Source: Heliocybe sulcata (lineage: Eukaryota > Basidiomycota > Agaricomycetes > Gloeophyllales > Gloeophyllaceae). Taken from it: DNA of 64,000 nt. The stretch lies in contig ML213510.1 in the NCBI GenBank assembly GCA_004369045.1, positions 1 to 64,000 on the forward strand. The letters run 5' to 3'. The translations under genes and the position numbers were made by a program. The stretch's first letter is position 1, and each line of letters starts with the position of its first letter. Below the pieces are notes generated by a model that ran no database searches, was not told where the DNA came from, and saw nothing but the letters and a program-made list of their open reading frames with translations. Positions 38,576 to 51,100 of the stretch are shown here, piece after piece.

Positions 38576-39204
38576 TATTCAAGTTTCTGTGGATTTTTCA
38601 TTATTTCCTTCTCCTGACAACACTCCGATCTCATCTGACAACTGCTCTGCTGCATTATGTAAGCATGCACACTCATCTCAGCCATTGCAGCAGTGTGGTG
38701 ATACCTTCCTGATGGGCAGCAGTGTTGTGCTACAGTGCTGTGCTGCCTCAGCATAGTGCCAGCCGTGCCTTTGCATATGACTTCCATCAAGTTTCGAGCC
38801 ATTTCCAAAGCTGTGCATGCCTTGCAGGTACTGGTCTGGCCTCCACACGTCCCATCAGCACTTTTTGATGTGACGCTGTGCACATCCCCTTTTGGTATGC
38901 ACTCACCTTTGCACATGGTCACTGTAGTGTATGGAGTATGTTCCCCTTTGTCTGAGGTTTGTGATGGATCATTTTTCAGTAGTTTCATGTTGTTAGCATA
39001 TGGTACTTGGTTTATTTATTTTTTGCTGTAGAATACTTAAAGTCAGACATCCCAATACTGTACCTTAGGTTAGGCTAGGTGGCTTACCTCCCTGTGCAAA
39101 TCTACTGTTCCCCTCTCCACTCTGTGCCTTATCTCTGAACTCTCTGTGTCACTGTTCACTGTCTCTTGTTGCTGTGCTGCTGCTCCTTCTGTCACTGTGC
39201 TGTC
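38560..39204 (+). repeat. truncated copy of the 1.3-kb repeat family
   Basis: Matches the reverse complement of about 36.3-36.9 kb over most of its length and shares GCGATATTCAAGTTTCT with the copy at 52.3 kb. It stops at 39,204, exactly where the terminal repeat of the DNA transposon copy starts, so the transposon appears to have landed in it. Confidence 0.65.
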
Positions 39205-40516
39205 TGTGGGGATGGGCAATGTTCAATCTTGCCAGACACTTATGTAAGTGGATTGTGGTGCAAATAGTGACCAACACCGCATCACTTCACACCAAGCTCA
39301 AAATTCATTTGAATAAGACCCTAACACACTGACTGCATGTGCCAAGAAGTATGTACAACAATAAATATAGCTGTTGAGATGTCAGATAGCCAGGATATCT
39401 CAGTCAGGCACTACTCCACTTCTGATGCATTATCTAATTCATCTTCATGATCCTTGTCCTTGACAGGACTGGGCACTCATGAATGCACCAGTCCTTTGTC
39501 TGGCCTTATCTTGAGGAGCTCCTGCTTTTCTACATCAGATAATTTGTTATAAAGCTTAGGAACCTCCTTGAGCTCCAAAAGCATCTCATCTTGCCACTTC
39601 ATTTGGCTCTTCTTCTTCTGGACAAGATGCTTCAGAGGCAATGCAAGCCACTTGTCAACCTGCAGATTAAGCTTCTCTGCTACTTTGCCAGTGATTGAAC
39701 CCAGTCCCTCTGGGGTCAGGATGAACTCAGGGGACTTGAGGCGAGCTTTCCGGCTGTCAATTCACACTTGCTTTGTTCTGTCCTTGACCACTAGCATCTG
39801 CACTGCCTCCTCTCCTGTGTTGACAAGCTCTACCGGCCAAGCATGCTCCACACCACTTGATTCAACCTTCTGTGCTTCCTGCATGAGATAGTGGTGATCC
39901 TTATTGCTGAGTTGTTTCATAAATAGTGCTGTCTCATTCTTGCAGTGCATATACAAGGCATTCTGCTTGTGCTCTGTAAGTCTTGGCTTATTACACAACA
40001 TCAGACAGGTACTCCCCAGAGCACCTTCGCAAGTGCCATTTGTTGCTGGTGCAAAAGCTCACCTATGTTCATCCAGAGTAGTGCTACTTATAGCACCACC
40101 CTGGATACACTCGGCACTGAACCACTCCCATGTCTTCAGCGTGCCCTTGCAGGAGGCTACTAGAATAGAACAAAGCTGCAGAAGACAGGGTGCCAGCTCA
40201 TGCACCCTTGAGATTAGTGCTGGAGTTTCCCAGGTGTTGCCATATAGGCATGCTCTCTTAGGGGTTGCATCTGATGAGAGGACCAGACCTGGATCACAGA
40301 TAATCCTGTGTAGGTGATTTCAGACATCCTTGTGAAGTGGGCCCAGATTGAGTGTGTTCACTCCCCGCCTGCATACAACACACACATAAGGGTGCGAGAG
40401 AATCTGTGCATAAAGTGCTAGCACAGCAAATTCAGTGAGTGTTGCATCATCATCCACAGCCATGTAGAGATTGTGTTCAAGGTTCGTGAACCTGGACCAA
40501 TCTTTCTTTCCATCCC
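39205..40516 (-). mobile_element. TIR DNA transposon, copy 1 (C-terminal part), unnamed family
   Basis: On the minus strand the broken frames encode LTEFAVLALYAQILSHPYV, NLGPLHKDV, LEHNLYMAVDDD and, further on, FAPATNGTCEGALGS, then KNETALFMKQLSNKDHHYL and VESSGVEHAW. The first three blocks align with the protein of copy 2 (48.1-51.6 kb). The outer end reads TGGGGATGGGCAATG and, like copy 2, has a TTGCACCACAAT block just inside. The 5' part is missing: a gypsy LTR begins at 40,517. Several stops lie in the frame, for example after NLGPLHKDV, so it is inactive. Confidence 0.65.
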
Positions 40517-40783
40517 TGTAAGGGCTCCCCTTCAGCCACCTTCGCTTTCAGCCACCGTGACGTGACGACACGTGTCACGCGGTGCTGCCACTTTGTGTTT
40601 TGCACTTGTTGAAGGGTTCTTTAACCTGTTCCTCTTTGGAACTCCCTTCAACAACGTGCAGGTGAGCCCTTAGATATTAGTAGTGGATGTATCTAGTGCT
40701 CATGAGTGTATATATTTGCTTTGGAACTCCCTTCAACAACATGCAGCCTTGCCAGCTCACTGGTTGTTAAGGTAGCCCTTACA
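40517..40783 (+). repeat. LTR of a Ty3/gypsy-like element
   Basis: 267 bases starting TGTAAGGGCT and ending AGCCCTTACA, a 10-base inverted pair with TG...CA borders. A gag region follows directly, so this is a 5' LTR. A second copy, split by an insertion, lies at 52,160-53,766. Confidence 0.75.
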
Positions 40784-41830
40784 GCAGGAACAGGTTTCTC
40801 TCTGAAGGACTGGGCTTTATTCCACACTTAGAGACTGCCACTGGCATCTGGCTGTCAGCATTCCTTCGCTACAGATAGTCAAGACCCAGTGGCCCTTCCA
40901 GTTGGATCATATAGCCCCCTCCTTTGTGCAGAAGCATACGGCCTCTCTACCTATTCCCTGGGCCAACTATGGACACTGTGACCACCTCCAGTATCCTAGC
41001 TAGGCTCGAACAGTTAGAGGCTCGCAGCTCTGCCGCTGCCGTTGAGGAAGTTAGTGTGAGAGAGAAGTTGGATCAGGTGTTGTTGTTGGTCTCTGGTCTG
41101 GCTTCTGGTGCGAATACCCCCTACTTTTCTGTTAACAATCCAGTCTCCCCGCACCCTGGTGACCTTTCCCACACACCTGTTACACCCCCCACACCTTCCC
41201 TTCCAACCGCTTTCGATGTTGAGGGACAATGGATCCCAGAGCGGGTTAGCCGCTCTGGCACTCCATGGTCTCCTCCCCCTGGTCCTGGAAACCCTTCCCC
41301 ATTTGCACCTCTACACTTCCCTAATCCCCCTGACTTTGATGGGAAGTGGGAGCATACTCAGCACTTCTGGAATCTCGTCTGTGCCAACCCCAGTCATTTC
41401 CCTGATGACCAGATGAGGATCTGATGGGCGCTTGGCTTCTTGAAGTCTGGGCTAGCTGCGGACTTCATGACGAACCTCTACGAGGTTGAACACGAGACTG
41501 GCAGCCCCTACTTCAAGGACTGGGCTGGTTTTGAGGCTGAGTTTGCGCGCGAGTTCATTTCCCCCTACGAATGTGTGGACACGGCCTTAACCTTGGTAGG
41601 CACCAATTACTACCAGGGTTCATCTTCGATCGAGGAGTATATCGACTCATTCCATCGGTTGCTCCGCCTTGCCCAGTTACACTCTTCGGATCCAGGACTC
41701 GCATCCCTGAATGTCCTGAACTTCCGCCGCGGTCTTCACCCGGATATCAAGACCCCGCTAGCCACCTCGTTGGGCCGCCCTTCTGACTCGGACCATACAA
41801 GACCTTGTGTCGATGCAGCAATGCCACAGT
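40784..41830 (+). mobile_element. Ty3/gypsy element, leader and gag region (fossil, partial)
   Basis: After the LTR and a leader of about 185 bases, the frame opens with MDTVTTSSILARLEQLEARS, a Pro-rich stretch, and a retrotransposon gag domain (PPDFDGKWEHTQHFWN; EAEFAREFISPYE; SIEEYIDSFHRLLRLAQL). No protease, RT or integrase follows, so only the 5' part is left. It is broken, with at least one break plus the loss of the rest. Confidence 0.75.
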
Positions 41831-42239
41831 AACTTGAGTGGTGGGTGTAGTTGCTGAAGAGGGACACGGGCATGCCAAAAGAGGAAGTGGGTTGGGCAGG
41901 TGATGCACCGCATGGAGGGAGCCGGAAACCGATGATGGAGGTGGTGATTTCATGTGTATGAGCGTCCTGAGCATGTGCCCTGACAGGTGGCGGTGGCGAT
42001 GATGGGAACAACAGGTGGGACACTGAGTGGGATGGTCGATTTAGAATGACTTGAGGGCCTAGACACTTCGGAACCGAATGGGCTGTGTTGTGCCGAGTTG
42101 CCGGTGACTCGATCGGAAAGATCTGTCTGCCAGAGCCTATGTGCTGTTGTGACTGTGCCCAAGAATAGCCTCTGAGATGAGAATAGATCATTTTGAACTG
42201 ACCTTGTCACCTTTTATTACTTCTTACATCTTACCAAAA
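41831..42239. other. unassigned sequence between gypsy remnant and DIRS-like RT
   Basis: About 400 bases without recognised coding or repeat content. It may be a further part of the gypsy element or a small unlisted repeat. Confidence 0.3.
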
Positions 42240-45200
42240 ACAGCTCTCTATCATACCCCTACAGTCATGCAATGCTACTTGACCATATTGCTGTGCTTTG
42301 TATTTCCTGTCACCAGGATAAGGGACAGGATTTCATGTCTAGCTGTGTGTATCTAGGTCTCTTCTGGGAGATCAAGGCCAAGGCTGTCTGCTTGCCTGAG
42401 AAGGAGCACCTAAAATTCTTGGGTTAGGTGCAGGTATTTCTTCAGAGGTTCTTAAGGGCTCAATGCCTGCTCGAGGACATCATGAAAATGCAAGGCTCAT
42501 TATGTCACATTGCCTTTGTATACCAGTGATAAACACAAACACACAACAAATCCCAGAAAAAGGAAGACCTAAACAAACAATGACAACCACACACCAGCAC
42601 CAATCTCTCAGTGCTACTGCAGCTGCAAGGCCCTGGGAGTTGAAGGGTATGAATGTAGCTCAGAGCGAGTCAATGGGAAATATAGGACCAAGACCACGAG
42701 CAACAAGAGCAACATAGCAAAGTGCTAAAAATAGAACAAGCAGAAAAAGCGACTGGGAGTAACAGAGCATGCTATAGAAGCAAATGCGCTAAATGCTAAA
42801 AATAGATGTAGACTCCATAAATAGAACAAAGTGAGAAGGAGACCTCTGGTGTACACACAACAAAAGCTCTGAAAGAGAAGGACAGAAAACACACAACAAG
42901 CAGAACAGCAAGGTGTGGGAAAATATGAACATGCAGGAGTGGAGGGCATAGCAACAGCTCCCACAACTGGCAATAGCTAGGGATGACTCGGGGCATAGAG
43001 CAGGAAAAGTTTTGAGAAGCACAGGATAGTGAGCGAGGCTTCTGGTGGTTTAGTGACAAGCAGTGGCTTGAGTGACAATTAGCAGGTTCAGCAATGATGA
43101 GTGGGATAGCAAACGAGGCACAGGAAAGAGAGGGGAACACTGGATTGCACAGGGAGGATGAGATATAAGCTCTTGGGGACTCTAGTAGCCTTGGCAACCT
43201 GAATTACAAGTACAGGAGGTGCTACTCAAGTAGTCTACCTGCATAAACCAAATACCTGAGGTCTATGCAAAACAGTAAGACAAAAGGACACTAGATGAAA
43301 ACCTGATCCTCAGAACAGGCTTCAAGAGCAGCAGCATCCATATGCAGAGGCAGCCATTGGCTGACACAAGTGTGGGAAAGTGTGCACATCACATTAAAAG
43401 CGGTGTTGATGGCCTGCCGGATGACAAGTGGTGCCGGCGAGGCATGCACAGCCTCTGAAATGACTCGAGCTGAATGAGACCACCTAGAATAAGACTGCCT
43501 GCCATTGCCAAAGTGTCACTGCATCGCTGCACTGCACCACTATGATGTGCTGCCAATGCCAATGCCAACACAGTGCCACTACACTGCTGCATATTGGGAG
43601 GCCAGTGATAGCCTGCAGAATGATTTGGAGAGGCTGTCTGACAAGATCAGAGCTCCAGAAAATATCAGAAAAATCTATAAAACCTCGAATATTGCTCATG
43701 CTGATGCACTGGGAGTACACTCTCTATTGCTCTGAGCGTGGGAACATGCGCTAATGTAGCGAAAATGTGTTTTCGGTGCCCAGAAACACATAGGGCATAT
43801 TACCGGGATGGGCACTCATGCCTCCCCAACCTCACAAAGTTTGTAGCCTTGTTCAAGAACAACCAGCTGGCAAGACACTTCCCAGTGTGTTTGATGGTAT
43901 CAGGCTTGAAGTGGTGGGCCGACCAGGTTGCCCTAGTCAGGGTCTACCATTCCCTTCACAGCATGGGCCCATTAGTTGATCACCAGATCTTTGTTGATGC
44001 CTTGATGAACTGAGGTATCAGCATCACCTGGGGGTGATCAATGAGATGTATGGCACATGAGCCTGGGATGCCATGGTAAATTCTGGGACATCGGATGGCT
44101 CGAAGGCATGGTAGTCAAGCTCATTATCCACCTGCCTGAGGAGCAAGGTATCAAAAATGCCGCAATCCTGGCCCATTTGGACAATCAGGGGATCATTGGT
44201 GCCTTTGACAAAGGCTGTAGTCACAACTTTGAGGTGAACTTATTGATTAGGTGTGCTGCCATCATTCACACCTCTTGCAACATTTCTCTAGTGCTCAATT
44301 ATGTCAAATCTGAAAAGAACTCTGCATACCACATCTCAAGTGGAGATCTGGGTGTGGCAGTTTCTTGCATCTGCTCTCAATTTCAAGCTCCCAAGGGAGC
44401 TCAACATGTTTTTGACCCATGTTTAGGTCACACATTTGAGTTCCACTTTGCTGTGATTATGTTTTTGCTTACTGTCCATCCTTGCAGGTTTTATTGCCAT
44501 AGTGAGGTGGCAGGAGGTGCATAGCCCCCACCAACCTCCAGCAGGTCTGTTGAGCAGCCTGGGGTTCTCACAGCACTACACTCATCTGGTATCCAAAAGG
44601 GTTGCAAACCATGGGTGGACTTCAACATCACCCCCAGCTCCTATCACCCACATGTTGCTGCCATTGATCAGCTGCATGCATGGACATTGCCATTCTCTAC
44701 CCACCTAGATTCTCTACTCCACCTGGAGCTGTCACTGGGAACCGCAAATGCAGTGCAACATCTTCTATTCATGGTGCTAGAGCTGTTGATGCTCACTACC
44801 TATGGTGCTGGCCTGCTATGTTTCCACCAATTCTGCAATACGGAAGACATCTCTGGGTTTTCATGCATGCTGACATCCCATTACTTCATTGCCCATCATG
44901 TGGGATCTGTCTGAGGCGGCACCTTGTCTGGTTTGCTGACTGGCCTTCACACCTAGCATGATGTCAATGATGCACCCTGGCATGGTGACTCTCACTTTGT
45001 GTCCCTTGTCCAGACTTCAGCATCAAAATGTGCCCACCCTCCTCTCACCACATGCAGTGGGCCCTGGTGACCATTGAGCACCTTCTATAACTGGAATTAC
45101 ATCTCAGCCGAGATGACCCCAGGGACTATGCCATCCTTGTGGTCACCCTTGTGGCATTCTGGGGCTGCTGTCATCTTGGTAAGCTCACTGTCCCCTCAAG

Positions 45201-45733
45201 CTCAGCATTTGACTGTCCCTGCCAAGTCACTTCCTTGCAGTGTCAAGGCCACCCACCTCGTGATTCCTTTTGGCAAGGTTGAAAAGGAGGCTGGTACTCA
45301 GATCTTGCTCACCAGTGGCAGCCTGCTCTGCCCCATCTGTGCATTGCACTACCACCTCACTGTCAACTTGCAGGTCCCAGACAGTGCACCACTCTTTGCA
45401 TATGCAGCTGCAGATGAAGGCTGGATGCTGTTGACCAAGTTGTCCTTCCTCTCCCACTGCAAGGAGGCCCGGGACCCCCTTCAGCTGTTGCAAGTCTCTG
45501 GCCACAGCTTCTGCATTGGCAGCACTACAGTCCGACCTGAGTCTGTTGCAGCCCAAGGCCACTGGAAGTCCCTTGTGTTCCTTCTATACTGGCACTGCCT
45601 CAAGGACTTGCTCCCCCTCATGATCTCGAAGTCCTATGATAGATCCTGCATTGCCTCTTTGAAGGCAGATTCTGATGTGTGCCATGTTCGCAACAACCTA
45701 TCTGCATATACTCACAATAGTCTCATTGCTTAA
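42240..45733 (+). mobile_element. DIRS-like tyrosine-recombinase retrotransposon, RT/RNase H and YR parts (fossil)
   Basis: About 42,240-42,524 encodes the end of an RT domain. From 43,805 the sequence carries an RNase-H-like region (LAHLDNQGIIGAFDKG) and, at about 45,070-45,733, a tyrosine recombinase with FGKVEKEAG, CPICALHYHL and a GHSF...G-x-WKS...LLYW box. The two parts are separated by the 1.3-kb repeat at 42,525-43,804. Order RT-RH-YR and the recombinase type place it in the DIRS-like order. It is broken, with several breaks, and CpG-poor, so it looks old. Confidence 0.7.
42525..43804 (-). repeat. 1.3-kb repeat, copy A, inside DIRS-like coding sequence
   Basis: In reverse complement it runs from TAATATGCCCTATGTG through the TTTTCGGTGCC region to GTGTTTGTGTTTATCAC. 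It interrupts the DIRS-like RT/RNase H region. It is nearly identical, in opposite direction, to copy B at 46.0-47.3 kb. No substantial open frame with a known domain lies in it. Confidence 0.7.
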
Positions 45734-46023
45734 GTACTGTGCTTTCTTGTCATCACTGTTTCATGATCTGCATTGTGCTCTGCTGTCCCTGCTGTTCATT
45801 AGCACTTAGCCATGTTTAATGCATATCTCATATGCAATGCATCATTGTTATGCCATTTGTAGGGTTTCTTTCCAGAGCATTGCCTCTGGGTTGGGGCAGT
45901 TGTTTCAGCCTTGGCCAAAACCTGGCTACTGTGAGCCTTTGGCTCTGGTTGGGTGTAGCCCGGGTTTTGTCTGGGAGCAGAAACAATGTGTTTCTGCCCA
46001 CCATTGCACTCAGTGCCCATCCT

Positions 46024-47305
46024 GGTAATATGCTCTATGTGTCTCTGGGCACCGAAAACACATTTTCGCTACATTAGCGCACGTTCCCACGCTCAGAGCA
46101 ATAGAGAGTGTACTCCCAGTGCATCAGCATGAGCAATATTCGAGGTTTTATGGATTTTTCTGATATTTTCTGGAGCTCTGATCTTGTCAGACAGCCTCTC
46201 CAAATCATTCTGCAGGCTATCACTGGCCTCCCAATATGCAGCAGTGTAGTGGCACTGTGTTGGCATTGGCATTGGCAGCACATCGTAGTGGTGCAGTGCA
46301 GCAATTCAGTGACACTTTGGCAATGGCAGGCAGTCTTATTCTAGGTGGTCTCATTCAGCTCGAGTCATTTCAGAGGCTGTGCATGCCTCACCGGCACCAC
46401 TTGTCATCCGGCAGGCTATCAACACCGCTTTTAATGTGATGTGCACACTTTCCCACACTTGTGTCAGCCAATGGCTGCCTCTGCATATGGATGCTGCAGC
46501 TCTTGAAGCTTGCTCTGAGGTTCAGGGTTTGGTCTAGTCTTCCATTGTCTTATTGTTTTGCATGGACCTTGGGTATTTGGTTTATGCAGGTAGATACTTG
46601 AGTAGGGACTTGTGTACTCACAATTTAGGTTATCTGAGGTTACTAGAGGTTCCCTAGCTTGTATCTCGTCCTCTCTGTGCAATCTAGTGTTCCCCTCTCT
46701 TCCCTGTATCTCTGTCTGAGTTTCCTGCATCTCCCTTGCTTTACTGCTAATCATCGCTAAACCCACTGCTTGTCGCTCATTGCTGGCAAGCCTTGCTCAC
46801 TATCCTGCACTTCTCAAAACCTTCACTGCTCTGCATCCCAAGTTGTCCCAAGCTATCACCAGCTATTAGGTGCTCTCACTAGTCCCACTGCTTTCACTTT
46901 GTCATATTTTCCCACACCTCATTGTTTCGCTCACTGCGTGCTTTTCATCTAGTTCTTCCAGAGTCTGTATTTTGCCAGACACCAAAAGTCTCATTTTACC
47001 TTGTTCTATTTTTGGAGTCTACATCTATTTTTAGTGTTTAGTGCATTTTGCTTCTATAGTGTGCTCTGTATCTTCCAGTTGTTTTCTCCACTTGTTCTAT
47101 TTTTAGCACTTCGCTATGTTGCTCTTGTGGCTTGTGGTCTCGGTCCTATATTTCCCATTGACTCCCTCTGAACTTCATTCATATCCTTTGATTCCTGGGG
47201 CCTTGCAGCCATGGCAGCACCAAGAGATTGGGGCTGGTGTGTGGTTATTTTTATTTGTTTAAGTCTTCCTCTTTCCGGGTTTCATCATATGTTCATGTTC
47301 ATCAA
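46024..47305 (+). repeat. 1.3-kb repeat, copy B
   Basis: Begins GGTAATATGCTCTATG and ends GTTCATGTTCATCAA. It lies just downstream of the DIRS-like recombinase and forms a long inverted pair with copy A. About 15 bases outside the shared start (AGTGCCCATCC) are also shared with copy A, so the true border of A and B may be longer than that of copy C, or A and B may be the inverted ends of one element. Confidence 0.7.
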
Positions 47306-48100
47306 TGGGTTCTGATTGGGTACCACACTTTTGTGGCCTTCAGCCACATTGGCATCTCAGCAGGCCCAATGGCCTTCAGCCATTGCCGCACCAGGCCCTC
47401 CCCAACCCAGTGAAATTGTATCCAACATAATATTGAATCAATTGTGTCTCTCTCAGTTTCTGTCTCTTGCATTGGTTCTATCAGCTGACCCTTTCCTTGC
47501 TCCTACCCACTCCCTAGCTTGGCAGAAAAATACTTTGCTGACATGATCTCCCCTCCCTCAGTCATTCTATAACCCCGACTGAGAGAGGTATCTTCCTTAT
47601 GACTTTCTTATGGTACTTATGAGTTTATTGTCACAGCAACTAGCTGTGCCACCAGACCCAAACAATAACAAACAGGCTTACTGATTCCTAACCAGATAAG
47701 CAAAGATGAGGAGGGGTCTTGAGATAGACAGGGGAAACAGAGGGTGAAGATAGATCAGAGATACAGATTGCAGATGTAGAGATGTAGTGCTGTTAGGCTA
47801 CTAGGTATCGACGAGGAGGCTAAGTCTGGGGTCTCATGGAAATATCTACAAGTTTTATATACACAATAGAATGGTGACTAAATGGAAATGTCACGGCTGA
47901 GTAATGATGAGTAATAATGAGTCATAGCTGACTAACTATCTATAATATCAAATGGTCTATAATCACATGTATGTACAGGAACCAATCAGGGAGATTGGAT
48001 TGAGTGATGCGATCACATGTGATCATCACTAATCAGAAGATGAGGTGGAGATGATGCAATATGACATGATGATGGTGCAATATGATGCCAAGGCAATATA
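47306..48100. other. AT-rich unassigned sequence
   Basis: About 800 bases between copy B and the TIR transposon. No domain or repeat end is recognised. The local text TGAGTAATGATGAGTAATAATGAG shows minor direct repetition only. Confidence 0.35.
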
Positions 48101-51100
48101 TTGGGGTTGGACAACGCTCGATCTCATGCTGATTTATTTGTATTTTTTTCGCTCCCAGCTAAGTGGTCATGCCAAGTGTCCCAACACAGTCGTGACAACT
48201 TTTCCATCGCTGTGGATACTCCTACCTCAAAATTGTGATGCAGACCTATAGTATATACCTAGTTCTAGTGCAGACATGGGTCCATGAGCAACAAGACTGG
48301 GTATCAGGTTAGATATAAATTGTATTTCGACAAGTACTCCGAGGATTCCTTCCATAATAGATGTCTGCACTAGCCCTCATAAATACTAATCAACTGAAGA
48401 AGAAATCAGAGGAAACGAGTGAGTTGCTGTGCTAAAAAGTTATCACGACTGTCGCACCTTCGAGGCCTCGTTTGTTAACGCCACAAGCGTGATGTGCAGC
48501 GTGACGGCGATGTTACACACGTGTCACGTCGACAATGTGAGGACCGGTAGCAATGTTCCTCGCTGCACCTGGGCAGGCCATACCACATTAAACTATATTC
48601 AATGCATCTCTAAAGTCATCACATATGTTTCTATAATTTATCGAATTTGTTCTGGTCCCAAACATTGACTTGAAAGCTTGACATCAGCCCTGTGAAGCAG
48701 TAGGTCAATGGGGAATACACGGAACCCAAAGAAGAGACACGTACCATACAGGAAGACAAGACCTGGGTGGGGTGAAGACAAAGAAAACACATCTGCAGAG
48801 AATATGAAGGGTAAAGCACCTTCCAGGCCTCGGAAGACAGTAAGTAGCTCTAGACTAGACCACCCAAAGTCTCACAGCAATTAACTGTGAATGCACTCAC
48901 TCCAGCCACTACGCGGGCGTGTTCTCGAGCTTGAAAGACAGCTGGAAGGTGCCGGAGAGCAACTATAGGAGTGCCAAGAATGTTTGCAGACTGCAGGCAA
49001 TGCTAGCAATAGCCATCAAAAATGAGCTAATGACTACCAGCGCTGGTATTGGAATGAACAAAAAAAGGCCAGCCAAGCAAAGAATACCAATTTAAGCCTC
49101 AGGAAGCATTTGAATCATATGCAGAGGGTTGAGCTTCCAGAAATGTGAGAACAGGCAGAAGTTGCAGAAGATGAGACTCAGAAGAGCAAGGATACCATCA
49201 GGGGCCAGGCCACCAAAGTCAAGGAACAGAAGGACCGGCTATCTTCAGCACAGCAGACAATTAAGAAACTGCAGTCATGCCTATGGAGGGTCCTGGTTTT
49301 GCTCGAGAGTGCTGTTGCCAAGGCAGAGCGGTGGGCCCAGATATGGAAGCTCACTGATAAAGGAGTCTATACTCTGGAAGCTCGTGAGATGGCGCATGCT
49401 ATGGCAGATGGTGGAATGTCAGAAGAGAAGGTTGGGCCTATGATGCACCATATGATAGCTTGCATGGGTGCTGAAGTTGTCGGAAAGCCGATGAGCTGGC
49501 ACACGGTATCCATGAGTATTTCGGAAGGTGGGCTGGCATCGAAGATGCAAGTAGCTTTGGAAGTCAAGGCAACAGACAGTACATGCCATTGCTCTCCGAC
49601 TACAGCTATCTATCAATAATATTCTGCAGCTGTAGTCATCAGCTCAGATGGGACCAGTCATCACCACGAGAATCTGGAAGCGCAATGTGCTACATACCTG
49701 GCACCATCATCTCATTCAGTTTCGGGACCATCCGTAGAAATGACACCGCAGATTCAGACACTCAGGGTACATAGTACCGCAAATCATGCCAGTGCTATGC
49801 AACTGGAGGCATGGAAGGCTACGATCACGGATATCTGTGGTTTGTACTGAGATAGTCCCCTTGCTGCAGAGTCTGTGTCTTGCTTACGGCCTGTTGACTT
49901 CGCTATATGCATTGCAGGGATGAATAGCAACCATGCAGAGGATTGGAAGGAATTGTCAAAGCTTATCCGTGAATGGGTGCACTTATCTTGGCAGACAATA
50001 CTCGGAGAGAGAGAGATTGAGTTGAGACCACCAGATGAGATTGCTGCACTTCTTGTGGAGTCCTTGTCAGGGCACATTGCTGCTGTTGGTGGAAGTTGGC
50101 TGGCACTCTCAGACATCGAGCGAGCTGAGCACCACCAGCAGATCGTCAATGAGATCAAGGTCTCTCTCGGAGCGGCAGCATATGCAGCCTTGTCCGAAGT
50201 TGAGAAGTTCAAGATCAATCGATTCATTTGGCTAGGCTGCTGCATGCACAAAGAGCTGAATAGTGTCAAAGGGGGAAATGCAGCTATGATCGCATGGTGG
50301 GTGCAGAATGGAGTCCCGGGGCCTGTACTTCTGCTGAATAAATTCAATGCTGCAAATTTGCCTCATATTCTCTCGCCATCAAGCTCATTGACACCTGCTG
50401 AGAAGCTTGCATTCAACTCCTCAACCTGCGGTGGAGTTAAAATCACCACCCTCTTGGGGTCCGAGTTCAAGCACAAGGATGACAAGAAAGGACAACAAGC
50501 TACTTATTCATACTGGATGGAGGAGCAGCTCGGGCATCCACACTCATTTCCGGACACCAGCAATACTCGATTCCAGTCGCACGGTGGAGTGGCGACTGTA
50601 TTGATCATACATCAGACTCTACACATCAAATTCATGGAATTTGTCCGGGATGGAAAGCAAGACGATTCAGGATTTATGAACCTAGAAGAAAACATATACA
50701 GGGGCCTGCAGGATCCTCCTACCCTTACCGAGCTTGCCATCTTGGCCATTTACGGTTAGGCCATATCTATTCCCTATATGCGTATTGTCCGAGGGAGTGG
50801 TGTTGCGAGCAGAAACGGTCTGGATCTTGGACCACTGCATCAAGATGTCATCACACACCTGCAGAAAATTATCGACAATCCAAAGATCCTATTATCCCCA
50901 TCTGCAACACACAAAACGGGTGCAATGCACGGCAAGTTCTGGGAGAGCCCTGACTTGTTTCCGGCTGTCCATGTACTGCTGCCCGAGCTTCCTCACATTG
51001 AACCCGTGCTTGTTGCCTTCTGTAAAGGGGCACTGGAGACCTGGCAGCACTTCAGTGCTGAGTTTGCAGAGGCAGGTGCTATCGCACAGATGACGCAGGC

